Source of the DNA: Tieghemostelium lacteum
Lineage: Eukaryota > Evosea > Eumycetozoa > Dictyosteliales > Raperosteliaceae
Assembly (NCBI GenBank): GCA_001606155.1
Contig: LODT01000031.1
Coordinates: forward strand, 650,266 to 714,265
Direction: 5' to 3'
DNA length: 64,000 bases
Shown here: positions 34,511-45,193 of the stretch, one piece after another
How positions within the stretch are numbered: the first letter of the stretch is position 1
Layout of the letters: the number at the start of each line of letters is the position of its first letter
The notes under the pieces: generated by a model
The model's input: only the letters and a program-made list of their open reading frames with translations
Database searches by the model: none
Told to the model about the DNA's origin: nothing
Made by a program: the position numbers and the translations under genes

Positions 34511-36588
34511 TCACAAACAAAATGGGAAGAGTTTGCATTTGGTATTAGATGATAAATGATATCCACAATTTTCATTACTTCCACATTTAATATCATCACA
34601 TGTCAAACAAGTACTTCGGAATTCACATTTATTAGCAGTAGGGTTACAATGTAGTCCATAGGTACAAGGGTACTTTGCACACCCTGCGTTGATATCAGTT
34701 GTACCAGGTGGAACACAGAGGGAATCAATACATGTATTGTTAGCTGGACATATACAAGGGAATACAATGGTTGGTGGAGCTGTTGCATTAACTGATATGG
34801 TTTCATCAAGGTATCCAGGGAATTTAAAATTTATAGTGGCAATACTATTATTTCTTTGAGTTGAGAATTGAATTTTTGAAATTTTTTGAAGGAATTTAGA
34901 ATCACGATTCTTGTTGTAAATGATAATGGTATTTGGAGATAGCTTTTGGATGGTAATGTCATTGGATGAAGCAATGTCTACTGAATCACTAGGTTGTGCA
35001 TTTATAACTTGTACTTTGATACTAGTAAGTGGACATTTTCCAGAGACTGGACTATAATTACCATCCAAGAGAATATAACTACCATTAGCTGAATATTCTA
35101 ATGTTGTATTTATTAAACCTAAAGATGCACTCATTGGCAGTTTCTCACCATAGATACCATAAAGTATATTACTTTTAACAACCATTAAATCCAAAATTTT
35201 ATCATTATTAAAATCAGCATTGGCAAGTACTTTACCATTGACTTGTTCTAATATTAAACCTCTACATTCATCAACTAAAGGTGATGTAGTAGCTGACAAG
35301 TCCACAACTGATTCAAATGGTAAATCACTACCATAGACAACCCAAACAAAATCTGGTGAGAAACATTGAAGATCATCAAAACCATCCGCATTGATATCTC
35401 CCATCATCAATGAATCACAATTATAAGACTTTGAACCACTTCCTTTTGTAAAAGCAATTACATTGGAAGAATTTCTACTTTTGACATCAAATGATGAAGG
35501 CCAATTTTCATTTTTTTTTCCAAAAATGATATAGACTTCATATGAAGAATAGTTACCATTAGTTACTGCCATATCTATCAAACCATCTCCATTGAAATCT
35601 CCAAAGCTTGAAGTACCAGAACGACTATCTGAATTTGCCCATGTAATTCCAGTGATATTAAGAGCCTCTTTACCATCAAATTTTGGTGCATAATCAAGAG
35701 GAAAAGTTGCTTTACCAAACACAATTTGACTATTGGGTTGGAGTAAATATAAATCATCATAACCATCATTATTAATATCACCACACTTCACCATAAGTCC
35801 ATAAATAAAATTCATTATAAAACCTTTTCCCTCTACAATATCATTATATTTATATTCTCCATTATTTGGGTTAGTGAACTTTGATCCATTTTTAAGACCA
35901 TATATAACAAAGATTCTATTTGGACTAGATGAACCCCCACCATAGAACCCCATATATGTTGAAAATACTATATCTTTTACTCCATCACCATTTACATCAC
36001 AAATTGCCTTACCAACACCTAAAGAAGAATATGATTTATCAAAAATTTGAAAACCATTAATCCCATCAAAAGAATCAATTGTAGCTTTAAATGGACTTTT
36101 ACTACCATAAATTAAAAATATAGTTCCTAAATTAGAATCAGAATTTGTAACCATTATATCATCAATTCCATCTCCATTCACATCACCACAAACTGGGAAT
36201 CTCTCTGTTTGTTTAATCTTAATTTTAAATCCATTAATACCATCAGCAAATGAATCATTTAATGGTCTAGTATTACCAAATCTTGAAACATCACCAAATA
36301 ATACAACATAACCATCACCATTATTAAAAACTATATCCTATATTACAGATTTTTAAAATTAGTCCAAAATGTTCTATTAAAATCTTTTAATAATTCATTT
36401 AATACCTTTTTACCATCACCATTGATATCACAAGTTCCAATTGAATAAATCAATGGAGAAACTCTACCATTAAATGTACCTCCTTTAATTGAATAACTAT
36501 TGGTATTATTTAAGATTGCTGTTGAAGCTGGAAAAGCATGAATCCAACCAAAACATATTATTAAAATTAATACTAAATGTATTTTCAT
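34511..36588 (-). CDS. Secreted FG-GAP beta-propeller protein, intact minus-strand copy
   Basis: Two exons, 36588-36406 (61 codons) and 36337-34511 (1,827 nt, the same length as exon 2 of the plus-strand copy), giving about 669 residues. It has a signal peptide (MKIHLVLILIICFGWIHAFP), FG-GAP repeats with DMNGDGIDDIMV-like, DVNGDGVKDIVF, DINNDGYDDLYLL, DFNGDGLIDMAV, DINADGFDDLQC and DFNNDKILDLMV loops, then the CPLTSIKV beta region and a Cys-rich tail ending KCKLFPFCL. The calcium-loop aspartates are kept in all repeats. N-glycosylation sequons (NTT, NNT, NGS, NYS) are frequent. Likely an extracellular calcium-binding propeller; the ligand is unknown. It faces the same way as the neighbouring VIT/VWA gene. 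Confidence 0.93.
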
Positions 36589-36602
36589 ATTTTATATTCA
36601 TT

Positions 36603-36667
36603 ATAATTTTAAATTCAATAAATAAATATACTGTAATTTATTTGTAAAATCTTTTACCACACCCCTT
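36603..36667 (-). promoter_or_regulatory. Conserved FG-GAP upstream element
   Basis: Matches 26850-26907 and the reverse complement of 27460-27521 with few changes, ending in the GTGGTAAAAGATTTTAC core (reverse orientation). It sits directly upstream of the intact gene starting at 36588. Confidence 0.6.
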
Positions 36668-36779
36668 AAATTCAATTATTTGTATTTTCTATTAACAGTA
36701 TTTCACCCACCCACCAAAATTGTTAAAAAAAATCAAATTTTATTCAAGTTGCTTTACTATACTCTTCAATGTTTATTTG

Positions 36780-36945
36780 GGATTCAATAGATGAGCCATT
36801 CATAGATCGTGAACAATCAATAAAATTTTTATAATCAGATTTCAATTCTTCTTTTATAGAAAACTAAGGAAGTAAATAATACTCTTTTTCAATCTCTTCT
36901 GGTCCTTAGTTGAATTAAATGATCTATTGTCACCTGCCTTCTCTA
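36780..36945 (-). pseudogene. VIT/VWA gene relic
   Basis: Degraded match to the MIDAS and pre-VWA region of the intact VIT/VWA genes (the SSIDS, SGSMNGS-like and NEKD-like parts on the minus strand), with stops and small deletions. No usable frame remains. Confidence 0.65.
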
Positions 36946-36949
36946 GGTT

Positions 36950-37285
36950 ACAACAACCAAACCCAGGTGGAACACAGAGGGAATCAATACATGTATTGTT
37001 TGTTGGACATATACAAGGGAACTTATTGAAATTAACTGATATGGTTTCATCAAGGACTCCACGGTATTTAAATTTGATAGTAGCAAGACCATCATTTCTT
37101 TCACTTGAATATGTAATTTTTGGAATTTTTTGAAGGAAATTAGAATCATGATTCTTATTGTAAATGATAATGGTATTTGGAGATAGCTTTGTGACTCCAA
37201 CCTCAGGTGAATTCGCAACATCTAATGAATCACTAGGTTGTGCATTTATAACTTGTTCTTTGATAAAAGGTATTGGTGTTTCATT
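36950..37285 (-). pseudogene. FG-GAP C-terminal relic
   Basis: Keeps the late beta region (the reverse complement of the SLDVANSPEVGVTKLSPN and YRGVLDETISVNFNKFPCIC region) up to CIDSLCVPPG, then abuts the VIT/VWA relic. At its other end it joins the short flank sequence TGTTTCATTGTATT also seen near 27310 and 32280. Most like the frameshifted copy at 29911-32010. Confidence 0.7.
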
Positions 37286-37373
37286 GTATTTTCGAATTTA
37301 TTTAAAATTAAGAATTGGCAATCCAGGTAAAAAAAAATGAGAAATCAGGTTTATTATGATAGGGATAATGGGT

Positions 37374-39813
37374 TTATAGACTGTTGGTAGCATCTTGAAG
37401 ATATTTATCATAAAAATCTAAAAGAGAGAGTTTAGAGAGTTGTTGTCTGACAAATTTGGTGGCTTTTTGAGCAATGAGAGACCATAGATCTTTTTCATTG
37501 GAATACTGTTTGATGAGTGTTGCTAGAATGATGAGTGTTGTCCAAATGTCCTTGTTGGCAGTTAATTCAGCTGGAGATGGTTTTTTGGGTTTAATAGGAG
37601 ACTTATCTTCAGACCAAGATCCATTAGCATTCTGTGAGTCAATGATAGACATGAGAGGTCCTGAAATGGCTTTAGAAGACAATGGTTTCATTGGTGAATT
37701 AAAAGCGACTGGTGTTGAAACAGCTCCTTGTGACATTGGACCACCTCCATATTGTTCCTGATAGGGTCTAGAATTTTGTAAACTTGATTTTCTCTTCATA
37801 CTGTTTTCATTTAGAATTTGACTAACTTGATAGTTGGATGTCGAAGCATATTTAGTTTGTTCTTCCATTTCACCTTCGAGGTCATTATCAAGGTCATCCA
37901 TATCTTCGTCATGTTCTTCTTCAGAACTCCATATATCATCACTGTAAGAGTGTGTATCATAGTTGTCATTGTATATGTCTTCATCTACTTGGATTTCAGG
38001 TGGATTGACAAGTACATGTTCCATAGTCTCTGTTGTAACAGAATTTGATTCTTTAGTTATCAGTAATGATGTGTATTTTGATAGAATGTTATATTGTTTA
38101 CTTAGTTGTACAATCTGTTCTTGGTACAGAGGGGATTGTAATCTCTTTTCTTGATCTAAAAAATCATTAATCATCATTAATCCAGCTAATTTATGAGTAT
38201 TTTGTGATTGTTTGTTGCCAGTTGATCTATTGATAGTGATTGGGAATTGAAGAATATCACCTTTAGGTCCATTTGCTGTAATCTGTAATTGGAATTCTTG
38301 TGGAAGGTTTGGTGAGTTCTTGAGATTAACCAAAGCATAAAGTGACATTCTTTCTTGATTATATATAGGTCTGATTATAGTTGGAGCTTGTTGGACTGAT
38401 ATACCTTCAGGCCATTGAAGTCTGATATTTGAAATCATAGGTTCCATAGATTTCTTGAGAAGTTTGATTACCTGAGACTCCATATTCTTCATATCAGTTA
38501 TGAGTTCATATTGACCTCTAGAAGCACCTGAAATTCCAGTTACCAAACCAACATCAACACCAGATCCAATTCCAAAAGTAAATATTCTCACGTGAGATTC
38601 TTGTCTGACAAAATTAATTAAACTTTGTTTTTCATCAACTTCACCATCAGTAAGAATGAAAACCTGTCTTGGATACTCTGGATCGTATGGGGAGTTGAAA
38701 ATGTCTTTTATAGGTGCCAAAAGTTCAGTTCCACCCAAATCAGCTTTAGTCTGAGAAATTTGTACAACAGCTTCATTCAAAGTTGCATTATTATACAGCT
38801 GGGATTCGTTATAAAGTTTCTTGAAATGTGTTCCAAATCTGTAGATATTGAATTTTGAATTCTCTGGAATACTCTTCATCAACAAGTTCAATGTTGATTT
38901 TGCAGATTCAATAGACGAACCACTCATAGATCCAGAACAATCCAAGACAAAGATATACTCTGATTTCTGGTCAATATCCAGTTCATCAATATTAGAAAAC
39001 TCAGGATAGTAACTAATACCCATTGCCAGTGTTTGATCTTTTTCATTTTCCTCTAAATTGATCTCCATCTTATTACTGGTCTTTGGTTGAATTATAACTT
39101 GTAAATCAGTGTTTTTTAATCCCGAAAACTGTTCATTTTCAATAGTCACAGTTGCCTTATTATCAAATTTCATTATAACTTCTTTAAATGTTCTATTGTC
39201 ATTTGACTTTATAGATTCAATACCAACAGTCAAATAAATATTTAATTGAACCAAAAAATAGAATCTGGTATTTGGAAATGATGATCTTGGAATAAAATAA
39301 TGAATAGTATCTAAATGTGAATGAATTTCACCAATTATATTAAATATTATAGTAATTGGTGTTTTAGGTTCAATATTACCTAAAGATAATTTAAATACGC
39401 CATTATCTTCACGTGATATCATGAAACCTTGTCCACCACTTGCAATTCTAAATTTTACACATATATTAGGGACACTCTCCGAATTGTTATATATAATCGT
39501 ATACATACGAATCATCATATTTCTGCTCAGCTTTCTTCTTTTCTTTTATCTTTCCAGTGAAAGATTCACCTTTATATACTACCAAAAGATCTGTGATTGT
39601 AGATGTCAATGGTAATGGCAGTTCATAGATAGCCTCAACAGGTGACGAACTTTCATTTACATATTCCTGTGTATATTTTGATTGTAATGTTGAATCTCTA
39701 ATATCACTAACAATAGTGAATTTAGATAACTTAAAATTATTATATGGCAAACCAAATTTAATATTTGGACCTAAATTATCATAGAAATTTTGATAGAAAA
39801 AACTACTTGACAT
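37374..39813 (-). CDS. VIT and VWA domain protein, intact copy 2
   Basis: Two exons, 39813-39509 and 39447-37374, joined exactly as in copy 1 (KYDDS/IASGGQGFM), giving about 792 residues. The VIT domain starts near residue 20; the VWA MIDAS is DCSGSMSGSS with ELLAPI and ILTDGEVDE. A region rich in Asp, Glu and Tyr replaces the Ser/Thr-rich linker of copy 1. The C-terminal block IIDSQNANGSW, DIWTTLIILATL and KATKFVRQQL is strongly conserved. No signal peptide is present, so it is probably cytosolic. The long sequence identity in the VWA and C-terminal parts against a divergent VIT exon suggests gene conversion or unequal divergence between the copies. Biological role unknown. Confidence 0.93.
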
Positions 39814-40053
39814 TATTTGAAACGAAATATAAAATGATTAATCCAAAAAAAAAAAACTAATATCTTATAAAAATAAATATCTAACTTTAATTAAAATGCA
39901 GAAATAAATAGAATTTTTCAATGAAAAGAGAGAGTTACAATTATTTGTGTAAAGTTTGAAAATTTTTATTATTTACATTACATATGATATTAATTTTATT
40001 GGGTTGAAAGAGGATTTATATAATATGATATATATTAAGTGTGTTGTTGTAGT
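39814..40053. other. Intergenic region
   Basis: About 240 bp of AT-rich DNA between two minus-strand genes; promoter of the VIT/VWA gene and 3' flank of the ankyrin protein gene. Nothing else was recognised. Confidence 0.4.
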
Positions 40054-43000
40054 TTATTCAGTAATGATACCTTTTTGTTTTTGAACTTCTATATCGACTA
40101 CATAAAATTCAGTGCCGGCAACAGGAAGTAACTGAGATGGTTTAGTGGAGTTGGTCTTTGCAATAAACAGGATATTAGCCAACAAACAAGATGGCATTTG
40201 ATTTCCATAGATTTTCTTGATAGCTTGCATAGAGTCATTAGAGACAATAACCAGGGTATCCGATTGATGGAATCCATAGTATCTCTCTTTCTTTAGTATA
40301 AATAATCCCATAACATTTTCTTTGAGTTGTGTCATTTCAACTGGACACATGGATATAAAGTCATTCAATTTGATGATTTCATGTGCCTTTACAGAAAGCT
40401 CTTCTTCCAGGGCCATCTGATTACGTTTAGTCTTTAAAAGTTCATCTTCGCAATTCATCCATTCAGTGAACTTATCTGAAAATGATTGTTGTAAAAGTGT
40501 GGTAAGTTTTTTGGTTTTGTCAGAAGATGGGGTGACTCCTTCGGAGGTTCCTGTTGAGCCTTCTCCAACTGCCTTCATCACTTGATTGTCTTTTAGTGTG
40601 AGTTCAATTCGATTGACGAGAATCTCAAATCTATCTACTGTGATATCTCTAGGTGTCCAACTGAAAATCTCGTCACCTCCAAGAGTTGGTATAAAGGTGT
40701 CTCCGGGAGTGGGCTTAAAGGACTCAAATTTAGTAAGTTGATGTTGGTCTTTGATAGGCTTACCAGACATGGTAGGTGATATGTTTCCAGGAGTCTGAAC
40801 AAAGTCGCCACCAGGTGTAGTTGTAGTAGTTATATTTAGTTTTTGGAATTGGTTGAGAATGGTGCTTGTAACCTCCAGGTCTCCACCTTTGGTAACCTGT
40901 GAAGAAGATCTTGGAGTTGTGATAACCTTTGTCTGAGTAAGTTGTTGTTGTTGTTTCTGTTCGGATAGCTGTTCTTGCAGTTGTTCTTTTTGGAGATTCT
41001 CAGTCTCTTGTTGCTTCTGTTCAGCTAACAAGTCGATATAGGATTTCTGGTGGTTATTGAGTATAGATGAATCCGATCCTGCTACAAGGAGCTTAGTAAT
41101 CTCCTTGTTATTGGTTACAATGGACTTGAAGATTGGTGTCTCGTTGTCACCATCACATATATTTACATTTACATTGTCGCACTCCAGTAATTGCTGACAG
41201 ATAGCCAAACGTCCTAAAGCAGCAGCCCAATGGAGTGGTGTCATTCCGGAGAAGTCGGAGGCATTCAATTGTGATTTGTCTACTTCTTGGTAGTGTCTAA
41301 TGAAGAGACTTGATATTCTCTGGTTACCATCTTGAACTGCATAGTGGAATGGGGTAAGCCCAAACTTATCTTTTTTACAACTTAGAGAATCTGAGAAATC
41401 ATTGTTAAACAGATACTGGATGAGACGATAGTGGCCTCTTTCAACTGCAATGTGTAAGGCATTGGCTCCGACACTATCGATTCCTGTTAATAAGGAATCA
41501 TAGAAATCTTCACCCAAGTCAACAAGGGACTCCACGCAGGATATGGAACCTGAGTAACAAGCCATATGGAAGACATTGTGTCCAGTGTGATTGAGGAGTG
41601 TCATGTCAACACCGAGTTCAATTAGATAGTCCAACATGTCATCTCTACCTTCTTTAGCAGCAACCATTACCAAAGTGTTTCCTGATAAATCAGTAATTTC
41701 ATTAATTTCCTTGGTTGACTTATTTTGGAGAAGTGCTGTCAAATCTTCGACTTCCTGGTGAATAAGAGCGTAGCAGTACTGGTTATAGTAGTTATGTGAT
41801 GGAGATGAATTGGATGATGTTGGGGGTGAACTTGGTTGACTTCCCATCATCATATTGTTTGGTGTTTGGTATCCGTTGTTTTCAAGTTCATCATCAGCAC
41901 CTTGAGAACCATTGTTATCCAAAGTTGTCTTCTTCAAACGTTTAGTGGAACCCTCAGGTAATTGATTGTAGATGAAAGGAAGTTGATTGCCAACCTTGTT
42001 CTTGGTACCTTTCTCCTTTTTAGTTGTGGTTTTGGTGTAACGTGCAGATACACTATAGACTCCTGGAGTGGATCTACGAGGTGGAGGGAAAGAAAAAGAG
42101 AAGGATGTCTGACTTGGCATATGGAGATCCTCTTGTTTGATAGTCTGTTGTTTATGCTCTGGTGATGGATGTTTTGGAGTGAAATCAACATGTAGAATCT
42201 CAGATCTACCCTTTTTGAAATAGTACCCGTAAACAGTGACTTCAGTCTCTTCAGAACAATAACAACTATTAGGAACCAAACGTGCAATGTGTGGAGCTGG
42301 AAGCATATCAGTGTGATAGAAAAGCTCAATAGAATTTGAGGTGATTTCATGGAATCTCTCAAAAGTCTTTCTGTTGAGTAAATTGAATTTCAATCTAAAG
42401 TTATTGCAAGGATCGTGTTTCTTACGGTCAACATGCATATCAGAGAACTTGAATTCAAATGAACCATCTGAACATGTTACAGCAGGTTGACTGATTACAA
42501 TACTGTCATCAGGATCAGGATTAGCAATAATCATAAGATCATTGGCATCACCTTGGTAGTTGACAACTTTCAGTACTGGAGCAGGGACCAATACATGTGT
42601 CTTCACTGTGTAGATTGGGAATGGTTGAGTGTGATTATCTACTATTTGAATTAAAGGACCACTACCACCACTACTATTTATACTCATTGAACTTGTATTT
42701 ATATTCTGTGGGATTTGAATTTGGTTTTGTTGTTGAGGTTGTTGTTTTACTGGTTGAGGTGAAAAAGGATTGGTAATTGGTTTCTGTTGTTGTTGTTGAT
42801 ATTGTTGAATTTGTTGTTGTTGGAACTGTTGTTGTTGTTGTTGTTGGTGGTATTGTAACTGTTGCTGTTGTTGTTGGATTGATTGCTGAGGTTGCATTTG
42901 ATATTGTTGTTGTAAAGCTTGGTGAGGTTGTAACTGATACTTTGGTAAATGTGAGGAAGATGATGTGGTGGAAGTTGGAGGTGATGATATATCTTGCATA

Positions 43001-44025
43001 AGTGGTGAAGAAGGTTCAGAATGTGTCTGAATTGGTGGTAATTGCTGTTGGTCATTGTAGGCATTGAAATTTATGAAATTTGAAGTACGAAGTCCATTTT
43101 CAACCTGAGGCATTTGTGGTGACTGTGGAACTGAGAATAGATTATTATGACCATTCAATGAAGTATTGAAATTAAAACTTTGTGTATTACTCTGGTTTTG
43201 GTTATTTGATGATGGTACTTTATGATGAAGTTCATTGGAATTATTATAGTAGCCACTACTGTTATCCATTGACTTGTTCAAGTACATACTAGAAGCTGAC
43301 TGATTCAATGGATTGTTAAAAGGTAAACTATTTTGCATTTGATTGAATTGGTTCTGTTGCTGCTGTTGTTGTTGTTGTTGTTGTGGTTGTTGTAGTTGGT
43401 TCTGTTGTTGTTGTTGTTGTTGAGGCTGTTGAAGACCGAAATCACTTTGATTTTGTAATGAGTGATGTTGATGAGTAAAGTCCAAGACATCTGTACTGTT
43501 TAAGAGATTGATGGAAGTCTCGTCATGGTTATCCATAAAACTGTGTCCTTGAGCAGAAAGTGCAAAGTTGATTAGAGTTACATCATCAGGGTTATTATGT
43601 TTCATGTCCTTTATCATAGAATCTGACAAACCCATATTACCAAGAACATATGAAGTTGTACCACCGGTGCTATTGAATACCTTTTGTTGTTGTTGTTGAT
43701 TCTGTTGAGGTAACATTTGACTGAATGGAATATTATTTCCACTCATTCCACTATTGAATTGATGTGTGTCCATGTTACTGTCTTCTTGTAATTCTAGTTT
43801 AATCTCTGGTGTAAGAATCTCTTGATCTTTTGTAATGTCAACCCAATCAATTTCAATAGTTTCCTGAAGTTGTTGTAGTTGTTGTTGTTGTTGTTTTGGT
43901 GTTGATTTTAGTTTTGGGCTACTATCAGTACTGTTTTGACCACTACTAGTTCTGATATTAAATAGATTTTCAATTGGTTTTGAGATCAAAAACTTTTTAA
44001 TTTCCTCTATTTTTGATAAAATCAA
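40054..44025 (-). CDS. IPT/TIG and ankyrin-repeat protein, probable transcription factor
   Basis: An open frame of 1,323 codons. The first ATG in frame is at 43773, but the 84 codons before it look coding (ETIEIDWVDITKDQE), so an upstream exon or a different start is likely and the N-terminus is unresolved. Residues about 85-470 are Gln/Asn/Ser-rich. A conserved globular region follows (THVLVPAPVLKVVNYQ through DPCNNFRLKFNLLNRKTFERF), then an IPT/TIG fold (LPAPHIARLVPNSCYCSEETEVTVYGYYFKKG). Five or so ankyrin repeats follow (NTLVMVAAKEGRDDML, ANALHIAVERGHYRL, LTPFHYAVQDGN, MTPLHWAAALGRLA). The TIG-plus-ankyrin order is shared by NF-kappa-B, CAMTA and Mga2/Spt23 proteins. DNA binding by the globular region is inferred. 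No membrane segment is seen, unlike Mga2. Confidence 0.8.
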   Translation of the reverse strand: MILSKIEEIKKFLISKPIENLFNIRTSSGQNSTDSSPKLKSTPKQQQQQLQQLQETIEIDWVDITKDQEILTPEIKLELQEDSNMDTHQFNSGMSGNNIPFSQMLPQQNQQQQQKVFNSTGGTTSYVLGNMGLSDSMIKDMKHNNPDDVTLINFALSAQGHSFMDNHDETSINLLNSTDVLDFTHQHHSLQNQSDFGLQQPQQQQQQQNQLQQPQQQQQQQQQQNQFNQMQNSLPFNNPLNQSASSMYLNKSMDNSSGYYNNSNELHHKVPSSNNQNQSNTQSFNFNTSLNGHNNLFSVPQSPQMPQVENGLRTSNFINFNAYNDQQQLPPIQTHSEPSSPLMQDISSPPTSTTSSSSHLPKYQLQPHQALQQQYQMQPQQSIQQQQQQLQYHQQQQQQQFQQQQIQQYQQQQQKPITNPFSPQPVKQQPQQQNQIQIPQNINTSSMSINSSGGSGPLIQIVDNHTQPFPIYTVKTHVLVPAPVLKVVNYQGDANDLMIIANPDPDDSIVISQPAVTCSDGSFEFKFSDMHVDRKKHDPCNNFRLKFNLLNRKTFERFHEITSNSIELFYHTDMLPAPHIARLVPNSCYCSEETEVTVYGYYFKKGRSEILHVDFTPKHPSPEHKQQTIKQEDLHMPSQTSFSFSFPPPRRSTPGVYSVSARYTKTTTKKEKGTKNKVGNQLPFIYNQLPEGSTKRLKKTTLDNNGSQGADDELENNGYQTPNNMMMGSQPSSPPTSSNSSPSHNYYNQYCYALIHQEVEDLTALLQNKSTKEINEITDLSGNTLVMVAAKEGRDDMLDYLIELGVDMTLLNHTGHNVFHMACYSGSISCVESLVDLGEDFYDSLLTGIDSVGANALHIAVERGHYRLIQYLFNNDFSDSLSCKKDKFGLTPFHYAVQDGNQRISSLFIRHYQEVDKSQLNASDFSGMTPLHWAAALGRLAICQQLLECDNVNVNICDGDNETPIFKSIVTNNKEITKLLVAGSDSSILNNHQKSYIDLLAEQKQQETENLQKEQLQEQLSEQKQQQQLTQTKVITTPRSSSQVTKGGDLEVTSTILNQFQKLNITTTTTPGGDFVQTPGNISPTMSGKPIKDQHQLTKFESFKPTPGDTFIPTLGGDEIFSWTPRDITVDRFEILVNRIELTLKDNQVMKAVGEGSTGTSEGVTPSSDKTKKLTTLLQQSFSDKFTEWMNCEDELLKTKRNQMALEEELSVKAHEIIKLNDFISMCPVEMTQLKENVMGLFILKKERYYGFHQSDTLVIVSNDSMQAIKKIYGNQMPSCLLANILFIAKTNSTKPSQLLPVAGTEFYVVDIEVQKQKGIITE

Positions 44026-45193
44026 TCTTAAGATTTAGAATATTTCTATTTTAAAAAAAAAAAATATTCCGTTGATCTATAATAGTGGGTGGTTGTTTTA
44101 TATTGTAAATATTAATATAAATATTTCTTTACTTGTTACTTGATTTGATAATAATAATAATAATAATAATAATCAATTGAGTTATAATAATAAATAAAAT
44201 TTTCTGTAAAGATAAAGAATTACTTTCCTGACTTTTAAGGAAAATAATTTTTTTTTTTTTTTTTTTATAGCAACTTATTGTGATTTCTTTCACTGTTATT
44301 TTAAATGATGTTGTGAAAATAACAGTGTACACACTAACCACAGTTACTAACAATAGATCCAAGTTCTTACCTCTTACCTTTTTTTAATTTTTAATAATAT
44401 TATTAAAGTGGGTGAAAAAAAATGGAGAGGTGTGTAATAAACTTTTCTGTCAAAGCTAAAAATCAAAATGGTTTTAAAAAAAAAAAAGAAAAAAAAAATT
44501 AAAAAAAATTTGTTGTTATATTTTTTTTTTCAGTTTTTTGAGAAAGTGTCTTGTTTACATGGGATCAAAAAGAATAATAAAAAGAAAAGAAATCCTTGAC
44601 TGGTCAGTTACACCAAAAACTTGATTAATGAAAAACTGAGAAACAGAATTTTCATAATAATACCATTTCTAATATTCGAATATTAGTTTCATGGTAGAGA
44701 TAAAATTTGACTTAAAATAGAGACCTCCGAATTGATTTAAAAAATTTTTTATCCGTTAAACCAGAATTTTGTTTTTAATATTAAAATTCAAAAATGGGTT
44801 ATATAAAGAGTAATGAACAACAGAGGGAAAAAACTCATCCTACAAATGCTAAAAATAATGTGTGATTGTCCTACAGTATAATTTTTACTTTGAGGAGGTT
44901 TGGGGAAATAAAACACCCTCCAAAATAACTTTTTTTTTTATTTCAAAAAATTTGAAATCAATGAGTTGTTAGGTGTGGGTTTATGCAAAAACTGATTGCA
45001 ACACATTTTTTAATATAAATGTGCAATCAAAATTACACACACCATCACTTTTAAAAATTAAAATTTCATTTTATTATTATTAAACACACTCATAAAGGAA
45101 TTAATTAATATAACATATAATTTTTTTGTATAGAAATTATCAAATAAGTAAATTAATTTTAGTGATTAACAACAAATAAAAGAAAAAAAATAA
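44026..45193. other. Long AT-rich intergenic region
   Basis: About 1.2 kb between divergent genes. It has several long A or T homopolymers (around 44053-44064, 44249-44267, 44474-44512 and 44930-44940) and an AAT-type triplet run at about 44149-44173. It probably holds promoters for both the ankyrin gene and the giant gene, and perhaps a missing first exon of the ankyrin gene. No other gene was recognised. Confidence 0.4.

Noticed and set aside
44129-44362. Minus-strand frame upstream of the ankyrin gene as a possible first exon
   Set aside because: It begins at TTG, is built from homopolymers, and no splice join gave a convincing N-terminus.
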